Shown here: positions 34,705-43,602 of the stretch, piece after piece
Layout: each line of letters opens with the position of its first letter
Position numbering within the stretch: position 1 is the first letter of the stretch
Assembly: GCF_022180385.2 (NCBI RefSeq)
Contig: NZ_BQME02000001.1
Location: 2,407,636-2,471,635, forward strand
Direction: 5' to 3'
Length of the DNA stretch: 64,000 bases
Source of the DNA: Paenibacillus sp. L3-i20
GTDB lineage: Bacteria; Bacillota; Bacilli; Paenibacillales; Paenibacillaceae
Translations under genes and position numbers: made by a program
Notes under the pieces: model-generated
Told to the model about the DNA's origin: nothing
Databases searched by the model: none
The model's input: the letters and a program-made list of their open reading frames with translations, nothing else

Positions 34705-34942
34705 GCGGAATTGTCGCTTGGAATGCAGGTGCATGAAAAGCTGATGCTATGGTTCGTATGATCAATATCAAATATACATAACCCAAACTTGGTTCACCCA
34801 AAAAGAAGTATAAACCAAGACCTAAGCTAAAGAAGGCAATTGTACTGTCTGCAATAATCCTTGTTTTTTTACGATTCCATCGATCGAGCCAAACGCCGAT
34901 AGTTAAAATGATGATCCAGCGTAAGGTTGATCCTTTATCATT
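34662..34942 (-). pseudogene. Internal fragment of an MFS transporter
   Basis: On the minus strand about 93 codons read without a stop: IIILTIGVWLDRWNRKKTR (the MFS loop between helices 2 and 3), then two helices and RTIASAFHAPAFQATIPLI, ending in APEDQLTRVAGW. This is residues about 60-150 of an EntS/macrolide-efflux-type transporter. The remaining gene is absent at both sides. It lies antisense to, and joined with, the MazG-like fragment. Confidence 0.75.
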
Positions 34943-35094
34943 CTAGGGGCTGAATTCAGCTTAGAAATTCGCTTCTACTCGGAATAGATATCGCCTATCG
35001 CCACACTGTGCGCAGCGTTTACATTTTGCAATGTAGAATGGAATGTCACCAATTGGATTATATTAAGACGATAAAATGTTAGATTTAAGGTTAC
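34943..35094. other. Intergenic debris, no feature recognised
   Basis: Between the MFS fragment and the acetate transporter promoter. The sequence has no open frame of note and no hairpin I can support. Confidence 0.3.
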
Positions 35095-35123
35095 TTGTTT
35101 GGGCTAAGTTGTGCTAATATAAG
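35095..35123 (+). promoter_or_regulatory. Sigma-A-type promoter of the acetate transporter
   Basis: TTGTTT (35095-35100), a 17-base spacer and TATAAG (35118-35123), about 45 bases upstream of the start codon. Confidence 0.55.
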
Positions 35124-35168
35124 ATCTCAACAGCTAAGTTCAACATTAAAGGAGAGTATATTTTCACA

Positions 35169-35783
35169 ATGAAGTCGGACTATCAGCAAGTTAAAATTGC
35201 CACGGCAGATCCAAGTGCGATAGGATTGTTTGGTCTCGCCATGGTTACATTGGTTGCCTCCACACAAAAGCTCGGCATAACGGAAGGCACCTCATTTATT
35301 ATCCCTTGGGCTATTTTCCTAGGGGCGTTCGCACAGCTATTCGCTTGCATCCACGATGCTAAGAAGGGCAATACGTTTGGTACGACAGCATTTGGAGGTT
35401 ATGCGTTCTTCTGGTTCGCAGTAGCTTCTTCATGGATGATTCAAGATGGCGTGTTCGGTGAATCTTTAGCAGCGGGAGTAGATCCCCATCAGTTAGGTTT
35501 TGCTTTCCTAGGGTATCTCATTTTCACCCTGTTTATGACAATCGGAGCGATGGAGACACATAAAGTATTGTTTATGATCTTTGTGTTTATCGATTTCTTG
35601 TTTGTAGGACTTACTTTGAATGCCTTCGGTATTGCGGCTGATTCAATGAAAATGTTAGCCGGGATTGCTGAATTGTGTATTGCACTGCTTAGCTTCTATG
35701 GTGCAGCAGCTGCCGTACTTAATACGCATTTTGAACGCGAGTTTTTACCAGTGGGCAAGCCATTTGGCATATTTAAAAAGTAA
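35169..35783 (+). CDS. Acetate uptake transporter (SatP/YaaH family)
   Basis: A 204-residue protein with six helices, typical of the GPR1/FUN34/YaaH (AceTr) family of acetate and succinate channels or proton symporters. The N-terminal signature appears as ADPSAIGLFGLAMVTLVAS (usual NPAPLGL), and the family's FGGYAFFWFAVA and YLIFTLFMTIGAMETHKVLFMIF blocks are present. GGAG lies about 13 bases before the ATG, a long spacing. It is monocistronic between gene debris and a terminator, and would import acetate for growth or resorption after overflow. Confidence 0.9.
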   Translation: MKSDYQQVKIATADPSAIGLFGLAMVTLVASTQKLGITEGTSFIIPWAIFLGAFAQLFACIHDAKKGNTFGTTAFGGYAFFWFAVASSWMIQDGVFGESLAAGVDPHQLGFAFLGYLIFTLFMTIGAMETHKVLFMIFVFIDFLFVGLTLNAFGIAADSMKMLAGIAELCIALLSFYGAAAAVLNTHFEREFLPVGKPFGIFKK

Positions 35784-35882
35784 ATTTAGTTTTATGATTT
35801 ATTGTGTCACGGGGCTGTGCCAAAAGTAGATTTGTTCGATCGGTGAACACCTCACCAAGGTGTTGTAGGTTCAAAAACCATA

Positions 35883-35925
35883 AAGGGCGGTGCTAGGGTT
35901 GTTATCCTTGCACCGCCCTAATTAT
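35883..35925. terminator. Hairpin between convergent genes
   Basis: GGGCGGTGC / GCACCGCCC with TAGGG...ATCCT inside. The T tracts are weak on the plus strand and short on the minus strand (TTTATGG), but it sits between convergent genes. Confidence 0.55.
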
Positions 35926-35944
35926 GTCTTATAACGAATGATGA

Positions 35945-36511
35945 TTAAAAGTCATATTCTTCATCTTTTGCTTGCCTAATTTTTGCATAGGCATCTACAA
36001 GCATCACGGTATCTTCTACTAATCGCTCTATGCGGAAGTGAATGCCATCATTAACAATTTCTTTGCGCTGGAAATCCTTTTCTTCGATAAATACAAAAGT
36101 TTGTACAATATGAGCCTTCATATAAGCGAGAATCGGCTTTAGTTGTTGCTCCACCATCAAATAATGTTTAGAAGTGCCGGCGGTAACTAGCATACTGACC
36201 ACTTTGTCGCGGAAAGCATTTACGGGCAATAAGTCGAAAATATTTTTTAGAGTGGCTGGAATTGATGCTTGGAATACAGGTGTCCCAATAATGATGGCAT
36301 CGGCTGACATGATTGTTTCGGTGACGAATTTTGTATCGCCCTCGTAGTCCGAATAGTTGCGGCCATCGCTGAAAACCATGTTATATTCAGCAAGATCAAG
36401 TAAAGTAATATGTGCATCTGGATATTTTTCACGTGCTGCTTTGAGTGTATAATCCATTGCTGTACGTGTTTTAGATCCGACATTGGAACCTGAGATACCA
36501 ACAATCTTCAT
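35945..36511 (-). CDS. NADPH-dependent FMN reductase
   Basis: A 188-residue flavodoxin-fold reductase; the ATG at 36511 (MKIVGISGSNVGSKT) is preceded by AAGGAG. The phosphate-binding loop is SGSNVGSKTRT, and the active-site block GTPVFQASIPATLKNIFDLLP is close to SsuE/MsuE-type reductases, which supply reduced FMN to two-component monooxygenases. It is the last gene of an operon with a luciferase-like monooxygenase, so it probably feeds that enzyme. The stop lies near a hairpin at 35883. Confidence 0.9.
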   Translation of the reverse strand: MKIVGISGSNVGSKTRTAMDYTLKAAREKYPDAHITLLDLAEYNMVFSDGRNYSDYEGDTKFVTETIMSADAIIIGTPVFQASIPATLKNIFDLLPVNAFRDKVVSMLVTAGTSKHYLMVEQQLKPILAYMKAHIVQTFVFIEEKDFQRKEIVNDGIHFRIERLVEDTVMLVDAYAKIRQAKDEEYDF

Positions 36512-36523
36512 TATAATCACTCC

Positions 36524-37582
36524 TTATTTATTGGAAGTATGTTTCTTAATGGCAGGCATAATGTGTGTAGCAATAAGCTCGATATTTTTAGCAATCTTAT
36601 CAAAAGGAACACCGCCGAAGTCGATCTGTGCCATAAAGCGCTGATGACCATACAACTCGTATTGGTAGAGCATTTTTTCGATCAGTTGCTGTGGGCTGCC
36701 GATCATTAACGCATCTCGGTAATCAACAGATTGTGCAAATTGTTGTTTAGGATAACCTCCGCCACGTAAAGCCTGCATACCGGAATTAGCATGTGGATAG
36801 TACTCTCTTAGTGCATCCTGTGAATTTTCTGCTGTATAGAGCAAGCTCGTAGTTGCGATTGGCAACGTTGCTGGGTCAAATCCAGTTAGTTTCGCTGCAT
36901 CTCTGTATGCATCAACAGAAGCTTTGAAGCTAATGGCAGGACCGCCAAGCGTTGTCAGCATCATCGGTACTCCTGCATATCCGGCTTTAATCGCACTAGC
37001 TGGCGGTCCTCCAACCGCACGCCAGATAGGCATGTGACCGTTTTGAGGTTGAGGTAGAATGGAGGCTTGATTAAGTGGTGCGCGGAATTGACCTTCCCAC
37101 GTAACCTTGTCTTCGTTGTTTAGCTTCATCAGAAGCTCCAACTTTTCCTCAAATAATTCTTCATAATCACGTACATCATAGCCAAGCAAGCTATAAGCCC
37201 CTACACGTGAACCACGACCAGCGACAATTTCAGCACGTCCATTAGAAATTAAATCAATAGTCGCGAAATCCTCATAGACACGAACGGGATCGGATGTGCT
37301 TAACACCGTTGCTGAGCTGGCAATTTTAATGTTTTTTGTCGCTTGAGCAATTGCACCTAATATGACCGAATGAGCCTGAGTTGTAAAATGAGTTTGGTGA
37401 CTTTCGCCCACCGCGAACACATCAAGTCCTGCCTCATCTGCTAGCTTGCTAGCTTCAATTAATTCTTGAATACGTTGTTCAGCACTGATCATCGTTCCTG
37501 TATGCGGATTAGGCAAATGATCCCCAATTGAATATAAGCCGAATTCGAGACCTTTTTCTTTTTTAATACGATATTGTTCCAT
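36524..37582 (-). CDS. LLM-class flavin-dependent oxidoreductase
   Basis: A 352-residue luciferase-like monooxygenase of the bacterial luciferase TIM-barrel fold. Recognisable blocks are FGLYSIGDHLPNP, LADEAGLDVFAVGESHQ, AIAQATKNIKIASSATVLSTSDPVRVYEDFATIDLISNGRAEIVAGRGSRVGAY and the C-terminal LMIGSPQQLIEKM. Residues of the flavin site lie in the strand ends of these blocks. It lies 12 bases upstream of the FMN reductase gene and 37 behind the VOC dioxygenase gene, making a probable three-gene operon for oxidation and ring cleavage of an aromatic or quinone-like compound. Confidence 0.9.
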   Translation of the reverse strand: MEQYRIKKEKGLEFGLYSIGDHLPNPHTGTMISAEQRIQELIEASKLADEAGLDVFAVGESHQTHFTTQAHSVILGAIAQATKNIKIASSATVLSTSDPVRVYEDFATIDLISNGRAEIVAGRGSRVGAYSLLGYDVRDYEELFEEKLELLMKLNNEDKVTWEGQFRAPLNQASILPQPQNGHMPIWRAVGGPPASAIKAGYAGVPMMLTTLGGPAISFKASVDAYRDAAKLTGFDPATLPIATTSLLYTAENSQDALREYYPHANSGMQALRGGGYPKQQFAQSVDYRDALMIGSPQQLIEKMLYQYELYGHQRFMAQIDFGGVPFDKIAKNIELIATHIMPAIKKHTSNK

Positions 37583-37619
37583 GTCTAATCTCTCCTTTTT
37601 CCATGATGTGGATTACCTA

Positions 37620-38561
37620 TTAATCGAGCGGGATTAAATTCGCTTCAATCTCTGCACGTTTCTTTTCTAGAAATGGTGGCAAGTCCAGCGCTTTGCCTAG
37701 TTCGTCGACGGTTGAATCAGCGGTGAATCCAGGACCATCCGTTGCTATTTCAAATAAAATTCCGTTTGATTCCCGGAAGTATAAGCTTTGGAAGTAAAAG
37801 CGATCGATAATTCCTGATGTGTGGAATCCTCGTTTCTTCAGGATTACATCCCAATAGCGCAGCTCGTCGATATCTTTAACACGGATTGCCAAATGATGAA
37901 CGCTTCCTTTACCGGGTTTCTCACTAGGTCCGTCTTCCTGCTGGATAACAATTTCACCGTAAGAATGTCCTGACATAGACTGCAAAATAGCCTGCTGCTC
38001 AGAGCGAGAAACTTCCTTATAACCGAAAATGTCTTTGAGCGTTTCTGTTAATCGATCCAGATTTTTCACGGTCATTTCTACTGAACCAAGTCCTAATATA
38101 CGATGTGTTTGCTCGACATCAGAATCTTCCCATGCGGCCCAGTTATCAGGAATGTTTTCGCCATTGTTATTTAGTAATATCATTCGCAGTCCTTCTTGAT
38201 CTTCAAAATGGAGAGCGTCTCGTCCCGCATAAGTTGTTATTTCGCCATGGGAGACATCTAATAACTGAAATCGGTTTTTCCAATAGGCCAAACTTTCAAA
38301 AGAGGGGACGAGCAAGCCAATCCCAGTAATAGCATTTGTTCCACGAACTGTACTGCCTGCACGAGGCATTTCAAAAAAGGACATTTCAGTTCCTGCACTG
38401 CCTGTTAAGTCTCCGTAAAATAAGTGATACATACTCGGGTTGTCTTGGTTGACTGTCTTTTTTACTCTGCGTAGCCCTAATACATTTTTGTAGAAGTGAT
38501 TATTGAGTTGGCCGCTTTTTGTAAGCATTGAGATATGGTGATGTCCTTGAATGGTGTACAT
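37620..38561 (-). CDS. VOC-family ring-cleaving dioxygenase (MhqO-like)
   Basis: A 313-residue protein made of two vicinal-oxygen-chelate domains, as in MhqO/MhqA and related hydroquinone dioxygenases. The start YTIQGHHHISMLTKSG holds the first metal His; the second half has VHHLAIRVKDIDE, with another His, and the Glu lies in GILFEIATDGPGF. Such enzymes open hydroquinones with iron and oxygen. GAGGAGG precedes the ATG. It is the first gene of the operon with the LLM enzyme and FMN reductase. Its promoter overlaps a palindrome at 38577-38600 that matches the one in front of the adjacent marR gene. Confidence 0.9.
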   Translation of the reverse strand: MYTIQGHHHISMLTKSGQLNNHFYKNVLGLRRVKKTVNQDNPSMYHLFYGDLTGSAGTEMSFFEMPRAGSTVRGTNAITGIGLLVPSFESLAYWKNRFQLLDVSHGEITTYAGRDALHFEDQEGLRMILLNNNGENIPDNWAAWEDSDVEQTHRILGLGSVEMTVKNLDRLTETLKDIFGYKEVSRSEQQAILQSMSGHSYGEIVIQQEDGPSEKPGKGSVHHLAIRVKDIDELRYWDVILKKRGFHTSGIIDRFYFQSLYFRESNGILFEIATDGPGFTADSTVDELGKALDLPPFLEKKRAEIEANLIPLD

Positions 38562-38576
38562 TTATGTTCCTCCTCT

Positions 38577-38600
38577 TATTAGTTGACTAGTCAAGTGATA
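38577..38600. promoter_or_regulatory. MarR operator in front of the VOC operon
   Basis: A 24-bp imperfect palindrome with the perfect core TTGACTAGTCAA (38583-38594) and outer arms TATTAG / GTGATA. Its right half TCAAGTGATA is identical to that of the site at 39088-39111. It lies 16 bases before the VOC ATG, where binding would block transcription or translation. Confidence 0.7.
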
Positions 38601-38613
38601 GTGTAAAAAAATA

Positions 38614-39057
38614 CTACTCAGGTGGTATTTCTTTAATTTGACTGTGCTTGTGAAGACGTGTCATTAGTTTATATAGTATCCTTTGTTCTTCTTCATTTAA
38701 TACTTCATCAAAAAAGGATGTTTGAAATGCAATTTGTTCGGGCAATGCTTGTTCCAAAATAGATTCAGCTTTTTCTGTAAGGCTGATCGTTTTTGTTTTC
38801 CAATCCTGTTTTCGAACGATATAACGTTCTTTTTCTAAACGAGCGAGCATACGTGATATGCCGCCTTGTGTAACCGTCACTTTATTGGCTAATTCCGTTT
38901 GAGTGAGTGGTTGATATACATGAATTTGTACAAGTACATCAAATTGAGCAGTCGTTAAGTCGAATCGTTTTAGAAAAGCATCTGACATGCCATTACTTTG
39001 GTTCGTAAAACGCATTAAACGTAACCAGATCAACGAACCTAATGTATTGTTACGCAT
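38614..39057 (-). CDS. MarR family regulator (MhqR-like)
   Basis: A 147-residue winged-helix regulator; the ATG at 39057 follows GGGGAGG, whereas the frame open to 39120 does not have a site. The helix-turn-helix is [34 protein letters not shown], the wing [12 protein letters not shown]. The start [20 protein letters not shown] and adjacency to VOC genes resemble MhqR, the repressor of quinone-resistance genes in Bacillus. It probably represses itself and the VOC-LLM-FMN reductase operon through the two matching 24-bp operators and releases on binding a quinone or phenol. Confidence 0.9.
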   Translation of the reverse strand: MRNNTLGSLIWLRLMRFTNQSNGMSDAFLKRFDLTTAQFDVLVQIHVYQPLTQTELANKVTVTQGGISRMLARLEKERYIVRKQDWKTKTISLTEKAESILEQALPEQIAFQTSFFDEVLNEEEQRILYKLMTRLHKHSQIKEIPPE

Positions 39058-39087
39058 CGCGTTTGCCTCCCCTGTTTTTAAGTATAT

Positions 39088-39111
39088 TATCACTTTACTA
39101 CTCAAGTGATA
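39088..39111. promoter_or_regulatory. MarR operator upstream of its own gene
   Basis: Arms TATCACTT and AAGTGATA (9 bp perfect with the next pair, TTATCACTT / AAGTGATAA) around TACTACTC. It has the same length and same right half as the site at 38577-38600. It lies 31 bases upstream of the marR start. Confidence 0.75.
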
Positions 39112-39147
39112 AAAAAGCAAGCAAAACTGTTTGCGAAAATTTTCTAA

Positions 39148-39181
39148 ATTGAAAAAGGCTGTCGATCATTTCGACAGCCAT
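39148..39181 (-). terminator. Rho-independent terminator of the PP-loop gene
   Basis: On the minus strand GGCTGTCGA / TCGACAGCC with loop AATGA, followed by TTTTTCAATTT. It lies 10 bases after the stop. Confidence 0.85.
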
Positions 39182-39188
39182 AGCTTAT

Positions 39189-39884
39189 CTACTTGATTGA
39201 ATCCAGCTCTAATGGCAAAAAGGAATAGTCACCGTCTCTGAGGATGTCGCAAGTACGAATAGGAATTGGGTTTTTGAAGATAGGTCCATCGATAACTGTC
39301 GTATGGAATTCTCCGCCTTCTCCGCAGGGGTCAATTCCACGATCTTCAAGCTCTTTTACATAGTCAAGAGTTAACGTTCGCCCTAAATCATCTTCGCTCA
39401 TGCCTAAAGAACGGTTTACTGTGACAACAATCGTTATGAATCCTAGATTGATAAACTCTTCTACGGCATCACGATGATTCATCTCCCAAAGAGGCATTGC
39501 AAGATTCAATCCAGCTTTTTGAGTTACTTCATCATGCCAGCAGCCGTGAGCAGGCATATCCAAATCTCCAGTTACTAAAACTTCTGCTCCTTGCTGTTTA
39601 GCGTTTTCTAGTAGACGCACGAAATGTTGTTCATAATCTGCCCAGCTTGAGGCAGCAGTATACAGGGGTAGACCAATGGATTCAGCTTGGGCGCGCATGA
39701 GAGCTGGCGGCGTCCCATGGGATCTGGAACGTTGCCCTTCTTCCTCTAACATCACGATAAGTCCCATCGCTTGTCCAACCTTCATTGCTTTATATAGAGC
39801 GAGCGTACTATCCTTTCCACCGCTAAAAGAAGCTATAAAGGAATGCCCGCTAGCACCATTTTTCCAATCCAATCGTTCTGACAT
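39189..39884 (-). CDS. Diphthine--ammonia ligase-like PP-loop ATPase
   Basis: A 231-residue member of the Dph6/DUF71 (adenine nucleotide alpha hydrolase) superfamily. GGGGGAAG precedes the ATG at 39884. The PP-loop is IASFSGGKDSTLALYKAM (about residues 17-34); other family marks are GLPLYTAASSW, VTGDLDM and the conserved C-terminal GIDPCGEGGEFHTTVIDGP. In archaea and eukaryotes the family amidates diphthine; bacteria lack that target, so the substrate is unknown (some members join B12 or siderophore-related reactions). It lies behind the MarR gene on the same strand but is probably separate. Confidence 0.88.
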   Translation of the reverse strand: MSERLDWKNGASGHSFIASFSGGKDSTLALYKAMKVGQAMGLIVMLEEEGQRSRSHGTPPALMRAQAESIGLPLYTAASSWADYEQHFVRLLENAKQQGAEVLVTGDLDMPAHGCWHDEVTQKAGLNLAMPLWEMNHRDAVEEFINLGFITIVVTVNRSLGMSEDDLGRTLTLDYVKELEDRGIDPCGEGGEFHTTVIDGPIFKNPIPIRTCDILRDGDYSFLPLELDSIK

Positions 39885-39959
39885 TCGAATCTTCCCCCTT
39901 GTTGTGCATGCTATATATTCTATCATTTCTCTCCATTTATTTCGCATGATGGTAAGGGT

Positions 39960-40463
39960 ATACTCTACAGGCCCACGGATCAAGTAGTTGGCAGTAATGA
40001 CATTGTGACTGTGGATCTTAGTCCCGAGTTTAATACGTATTGGGGAGACTACGCTCGAACATTGTTAGTTACAAATGGGAAGGCAATAGGGGAAGATGAA
40101 CTAGTAAATAACAACCATGAGTGCGAATCTGAACTTATAAATGGTGTAAAAATAGGAGTAGAACTTCATCATATCTATAAGAATCATGTCAAACCCGAGA
40201 TGACTTTTGAAGAGGTATACTTATACATGAATGAGGCTATAAGCCAACACGATTATATTAACCTTGATTTTATTGGAAATTTGGGACATACGATAGAGTT
40301 TAATAAGGATCACAGACGATATTTTGAGTTAGGAAATAAGACTAAGCTGAACGAAGTAGAGCTCTTTACATTCGAGCCACATATTAAGCACAAAAATGGC
40401 CAATACGGCTTTAAAAGAGAGGATATTTATTATTTCCGTGATGGGGAATTAGTTGTTATATAA
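39960..40463 (+). pseudogene. 5'-truncated M24 family (Xaa-Pro aminopeptidase-like) gene
   Basis: From about 39975 the frame reads PTDQVVGSNDIVTVDLSPEF, then YWGDYARTLLV, with the metal-binding Asp pair (VDLS and GDYAR), the His in NLGHTIE and the Glu in LFTFEPHI. These mark the catalytic domain of an M24 pitta-bread peptidase. The N-terminal part, usually 60 or more residues, is missing, and an adjoining frame with STGPR suggests a join with a shift. A possible GTG start at 40005 has no ribosome site. A terminator follows, so the 3' end is original. Confidence 0.75.
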
Positions 40464-40486
40464 GATGAAGACTGAGACGAATTTAT

Positions 40487-40532
40487 TAGCGGATTTCACA
40501 GCCCAATCAGGTTGTAGAGTCCGCTTTTTTGC
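40487..40532 (+). terminator. Rho-independent terminator
   Basis: AGCGGA (40488-40493) / TCCGCT (40520-40525) with an internal stem, followed by six T. From here to 40721 the sequence is noncoding, and I see no further element. Confidence 0.65.
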
Positions 40533-40734
40533 ATCCACAGATTATCCTGTGCATGATCACTTTCTGTGTAGATAGAAATATGAACCATCGCAATTTCGCT
40601 TCTATATATCCGTTTTCTATATACATATATCCGTATTCTACCAGATACAAAATTAACAGTGCCACTACGAAGGGAAAACACATATTTTGTCGAATTATAT
40701 CAGATAAAGAGATATGGTTTAGGAGGATATAGTT

Positions 40735-43602
40735 GTGGTTAAAGTACTTGAATATTTTCGACATAGTATCAAAAGAAGAATGGTGTCAATGATGATGGGC
40801 AGTCTTCTGCTCATATTGATCGGTGCAATTATTATGCCGTGGAGCACATTTCGAAATGTTCAGGACTATGACAATGCTGCACGTCATTTGAATGAAAATC
40901 AAGAGCATATTACAAGTATCGTTAATCATACAAATGAAATTATTTTGCGAGTAAGAGGTTACTTTGCCTACCTAGATAATTACGAATATGAGCAAATTTT
41001 TGTTGCAAAAGACGAGCTGGAGAAATCATTAACGGCATTTAAAAGTACGGCGCTAACTGCAGATGAGCAGGAGCTTGTTCGGCGTATTGAAAGTTATTTT
41101 GAAAATTATATAAACGATGTATTGCCTAAAGGTGCAGCATTTGCACAGAAGGGCGATTATGAGTCTTTACGCGAATTAATTACGCTAGGAGCTAGCAATC
41201 CAACAAATGAAATCATTCTTTATGCGCAGAACTCGGAAGAAGTTATTCGAGAGCAGTTAGTTTTAGAAAACGAAAAACTGTTTAAATCATTATTGCTGCA
41301 AGGTGTTTATTTCGTAATTTATAGCTTATTTGTGCTATTATTTTCACTTATTATAACTCGAAAGATGGCTAAGGATATTGGAATACCGCTAAGCGAGTTA
41401 TCACATTATGCGTTGAATTATACAAGGGATTCAAGTATAGAGGGAGCTATGCTGGAGCGCAAAGATGAGATCGGATTGTTATCCAGGTCGCTTCATAACA
41501 TGATTTATGACATAAGAGAGAAAAAAGAGGAGCTACTCGCCCAGAATGAGGAGCTTCAAGCACAGCAAGATGAGCTCCAAGCACAGCAAGAAGAATTGCA
41601 AAAGGCACTTGGAAAGATGGAAGAAAATGAAGTGTATTTGAATAAACGGAATCTATTAGCTCAATCCTTGGCGAATACGCTCGACAAAAAAGAGTTGCTG
41701 GACAGTATTATTCGAAGCGTTGTAGAAATCTCCCGTACGGAAAAAGGAATACTCGTTTTAATGAACGAGTCCCATAATTATGCCGCTCATGGTATCTCAC
41801 AAGAGGAAGCGCAACAATTCCGAGACCATATCGGCGGGAGTGCAGTTATTCGCGCTATAGAGACGAAAAAGGTGTATGTACGTGAAAGGGCCGCTACAAC
41901 GGATGAAAAGGGCTATTTGTCGGGTGAGCTCAGTGCTTATGATATTTTCGTACCTATTATGAAAGGCAACGGCGAAGCTGCTGCTTTTATGGTACTGACG
42001 CGTGTAGGTATGGTCATTCATAGGCGGGAAGAGCAAGAAATTATCGGATTAGCCGGACAAATTTCATTATCACTTGAGAAGCTTGAGATGTTTGAAGCGA
42101 TTGAAAGTCAGAGGCAGATGACTCAAGATATGTTGAATACGATTCAAGAAGGCGTTCAGCTTATGAATTTGGATGGACAATCTCTTCAGATCAATGAAAA
42201 GTTATATGAGCTCATGGATCTTTCCTATGATCGTTCGGAGCTTAAGAGCATGTCCCTGAGTAACTTTAAACAGTTATTAAAGTCGAGAGTTGATGATCCA
42301 GAGGAATTATTTATTTTCATCGATCATGCACTAAGCGGAGAAACAGATCAAGCTCAAAGCATGAGCTATGTATTAAAGGGAGAAGATACAAGATATATCG
42401 GTATTTATTGGGAGCCAATCTTCCGAAACAATATACAAATCGGTATATTGCTTGTTCATAGAGATATGACGAAGGAGCATGAAGTAGATCGTATGAAGTC
42501 AGAGTTTGTGAGCACGGTTAGTCATGAATTGCGGACGCCGCTTGCTAGCATTCTTGGATTTTCCGAGTTATTGCTCCATCGCGAATTAAAGCCTGAGCGT
42601 CAGCGCAAATATATGGCTACTATTCATCAAGAGGCGCAGCGTCTAACCCAATTAGTTAACGATTTTCTTGATCTGCAACGTATGGAGACAGGGATACAAT
42701 ATTATAATTTACAGCCAGTCGACATGATATCTCTTATTAAAGAAGTGCAGGAACTGCAACAAGCAATTACCGCACAGCACACCATTACATTGCATTCAAA
42801 TAATGAGAACTCAATTGTGTTTGGTGATAAGGATAAGCTTCTGCAAGTATTGGTGAATTTGGTTGGCAATGCAATCAAGTATTCACCAAAAGGTGGACAT
42901 ATACAGATAACTGCTCAACATGTTGGTGATGATCTGTGTGTGGATGTGTCAGACGAAGGCTTAGGTATTCCGGAACAAGCGATCCCTAATTTATTCACTA
43001 AATTTTACCGTGTAGACAATTCCGATCGACGTGAAATAGGTGGGACAGGTTTAGGTCTTGCCATTGTCAAAGAGATCGTGAACCGACATCAAGGTCAAGT
43101 CAGTGTGAGAACCGAGCTAGGGGTAGGAAGTACTTTTTCAATTATGCTTCCTAGTCATCAAAAGTCCAGTGTAAGAGATAGCGAAGATGTCTTAATGAAT
43201 GACTCACAGGAAGCTTCTTCATTAGAGGTTATGCTTATTGAAAATGATTATAGCTTATCCGTTATGCTGCAAGATGAATTAGTGGAGAGAGGTTATCGCA
43301 CTACCTTATTTACAGATGGAATGAGTGCGCTTGATGCTATGGAGGCGCGTCGACCAGATATTATTATACTGGATCTAAAGCTGGCAGTAGATATGAGTGG
43401 TTGGGAAGTTATTGAACGAATGAAGTCCTCTCCTAAGTTAAAGGATATTCTGATCATTATCTCCAGTGCGTTCGAGGAGAAGGAAAGGGCAGCGCAGCTA
43501 GGGATTAACCATTTCCTAATTAAGCCGTATGTGCCTTTCAAATTGATCGAAGCTATAGAAGATATTATGTCAATCCATAAGGAGCAGGCCATTGATAAAT
43601 AA
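40735..43602 (+). CDS. Hybrid sensor histidine kinase (CHASE3-like, HAMP, GAF, PAS, kinase, receiver)
   Basis: A 955-residue membrane kinase with a GTG start 8 bases behind AGGAGG. TM1 at about 17-37, an extracytoplasmic helical CHASE3-like domain, TM2 at about 182-205, HAMP, then a coiled coil with a repeated unit (LQAQQDELQAQQEELQ). A GAF domain covers about 310-450 and a PAS domain about 465-575. The kinase has H597 in SHELRTPL, ATP-site NLVGNAIKYSP, DEGLGIP and GTGLGLAIV. A C-terminal receiver has acceptor D880 in ILDLKLAVD. It overlaps the next gene by 11 bases and should pass phosphate to that protein's HPt domain. Confidence 0.9.
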   Translation: MVKVLEYFRHSIKRRMVSMMMGSLLLILIGAIIMPWSTFRNVQDYDNAARHLNENQEHITSIVNHTNEIILRVRGYFAYLDNYEYEQIFVAKDELEKSLTAFKSTALTADEQELVRRIESYFENYINDVLPKGAAFAQKGDYESLRELITLGASNPTNEIILYAQNSEEVIREQLVLENEKLFKSLLLQGVYFVIYSLFVLLFSLIITRKMAKDIGIPLSELSHYALNYTRDSSIEGAMLERKDEIGLLSRSLHNMIYDIREKKEELLAQNEELQAQQDELQAQQEELQKALGKMEENEVYLNKRNLLAQSLANTLDKKELLDSIIRSVVEISRTEKGILVLMNESHNYAAHGISQEEAQQFRDHIGGSAVIRAIETKKVYVRERAATTDEKGYLSGELSAYDIFVPIMKGNGEAAAFMVLTRVGMVIHRREEQEIIGLAGQISLSLEKLEMFEAIESQRQMTQDMLNTIQEGVQLMNLDGQSLQINEKLYELMDLSYDRSELKSMSLSNFKQLLKSRVDDPEELFIFIDHALSGETDQAQSMSYVLKGEDTRYIGIYWEPIFRNNIQIGILLVHRDMTKEHEVDRMKSEFVSTVSHELRTPLASILGFSELLLHRELKPERQRKYMATIHQEAQRLTQLVNDFLDLQRMETGIQYYNLQPVDMISLIKEVQELQQAITAQHTITLHSNNENSIVFGDKDKLLQVLVNLVGNAIKYSPKGGHIQITAQHVGDDLCVDVSDEGLGIPEQAIPNLFTKFYRVDNSDRREIGGTGLGLAIVKEIVNRHQGQVSVRTELGVGSTFSIMLPSHQKSSVRDSEDVLMNDSQEASSLEVMLIENDYSLSVMLQDELVERGYRTTLFTDGMSALDAMEARRPDIIILDLKLAVDMSGWEVIERMKSSPKLKDILIIISSAFEEKERAAQLGINHFLIKPYVPFKLIEAIEDIMSIHKEQAIDK

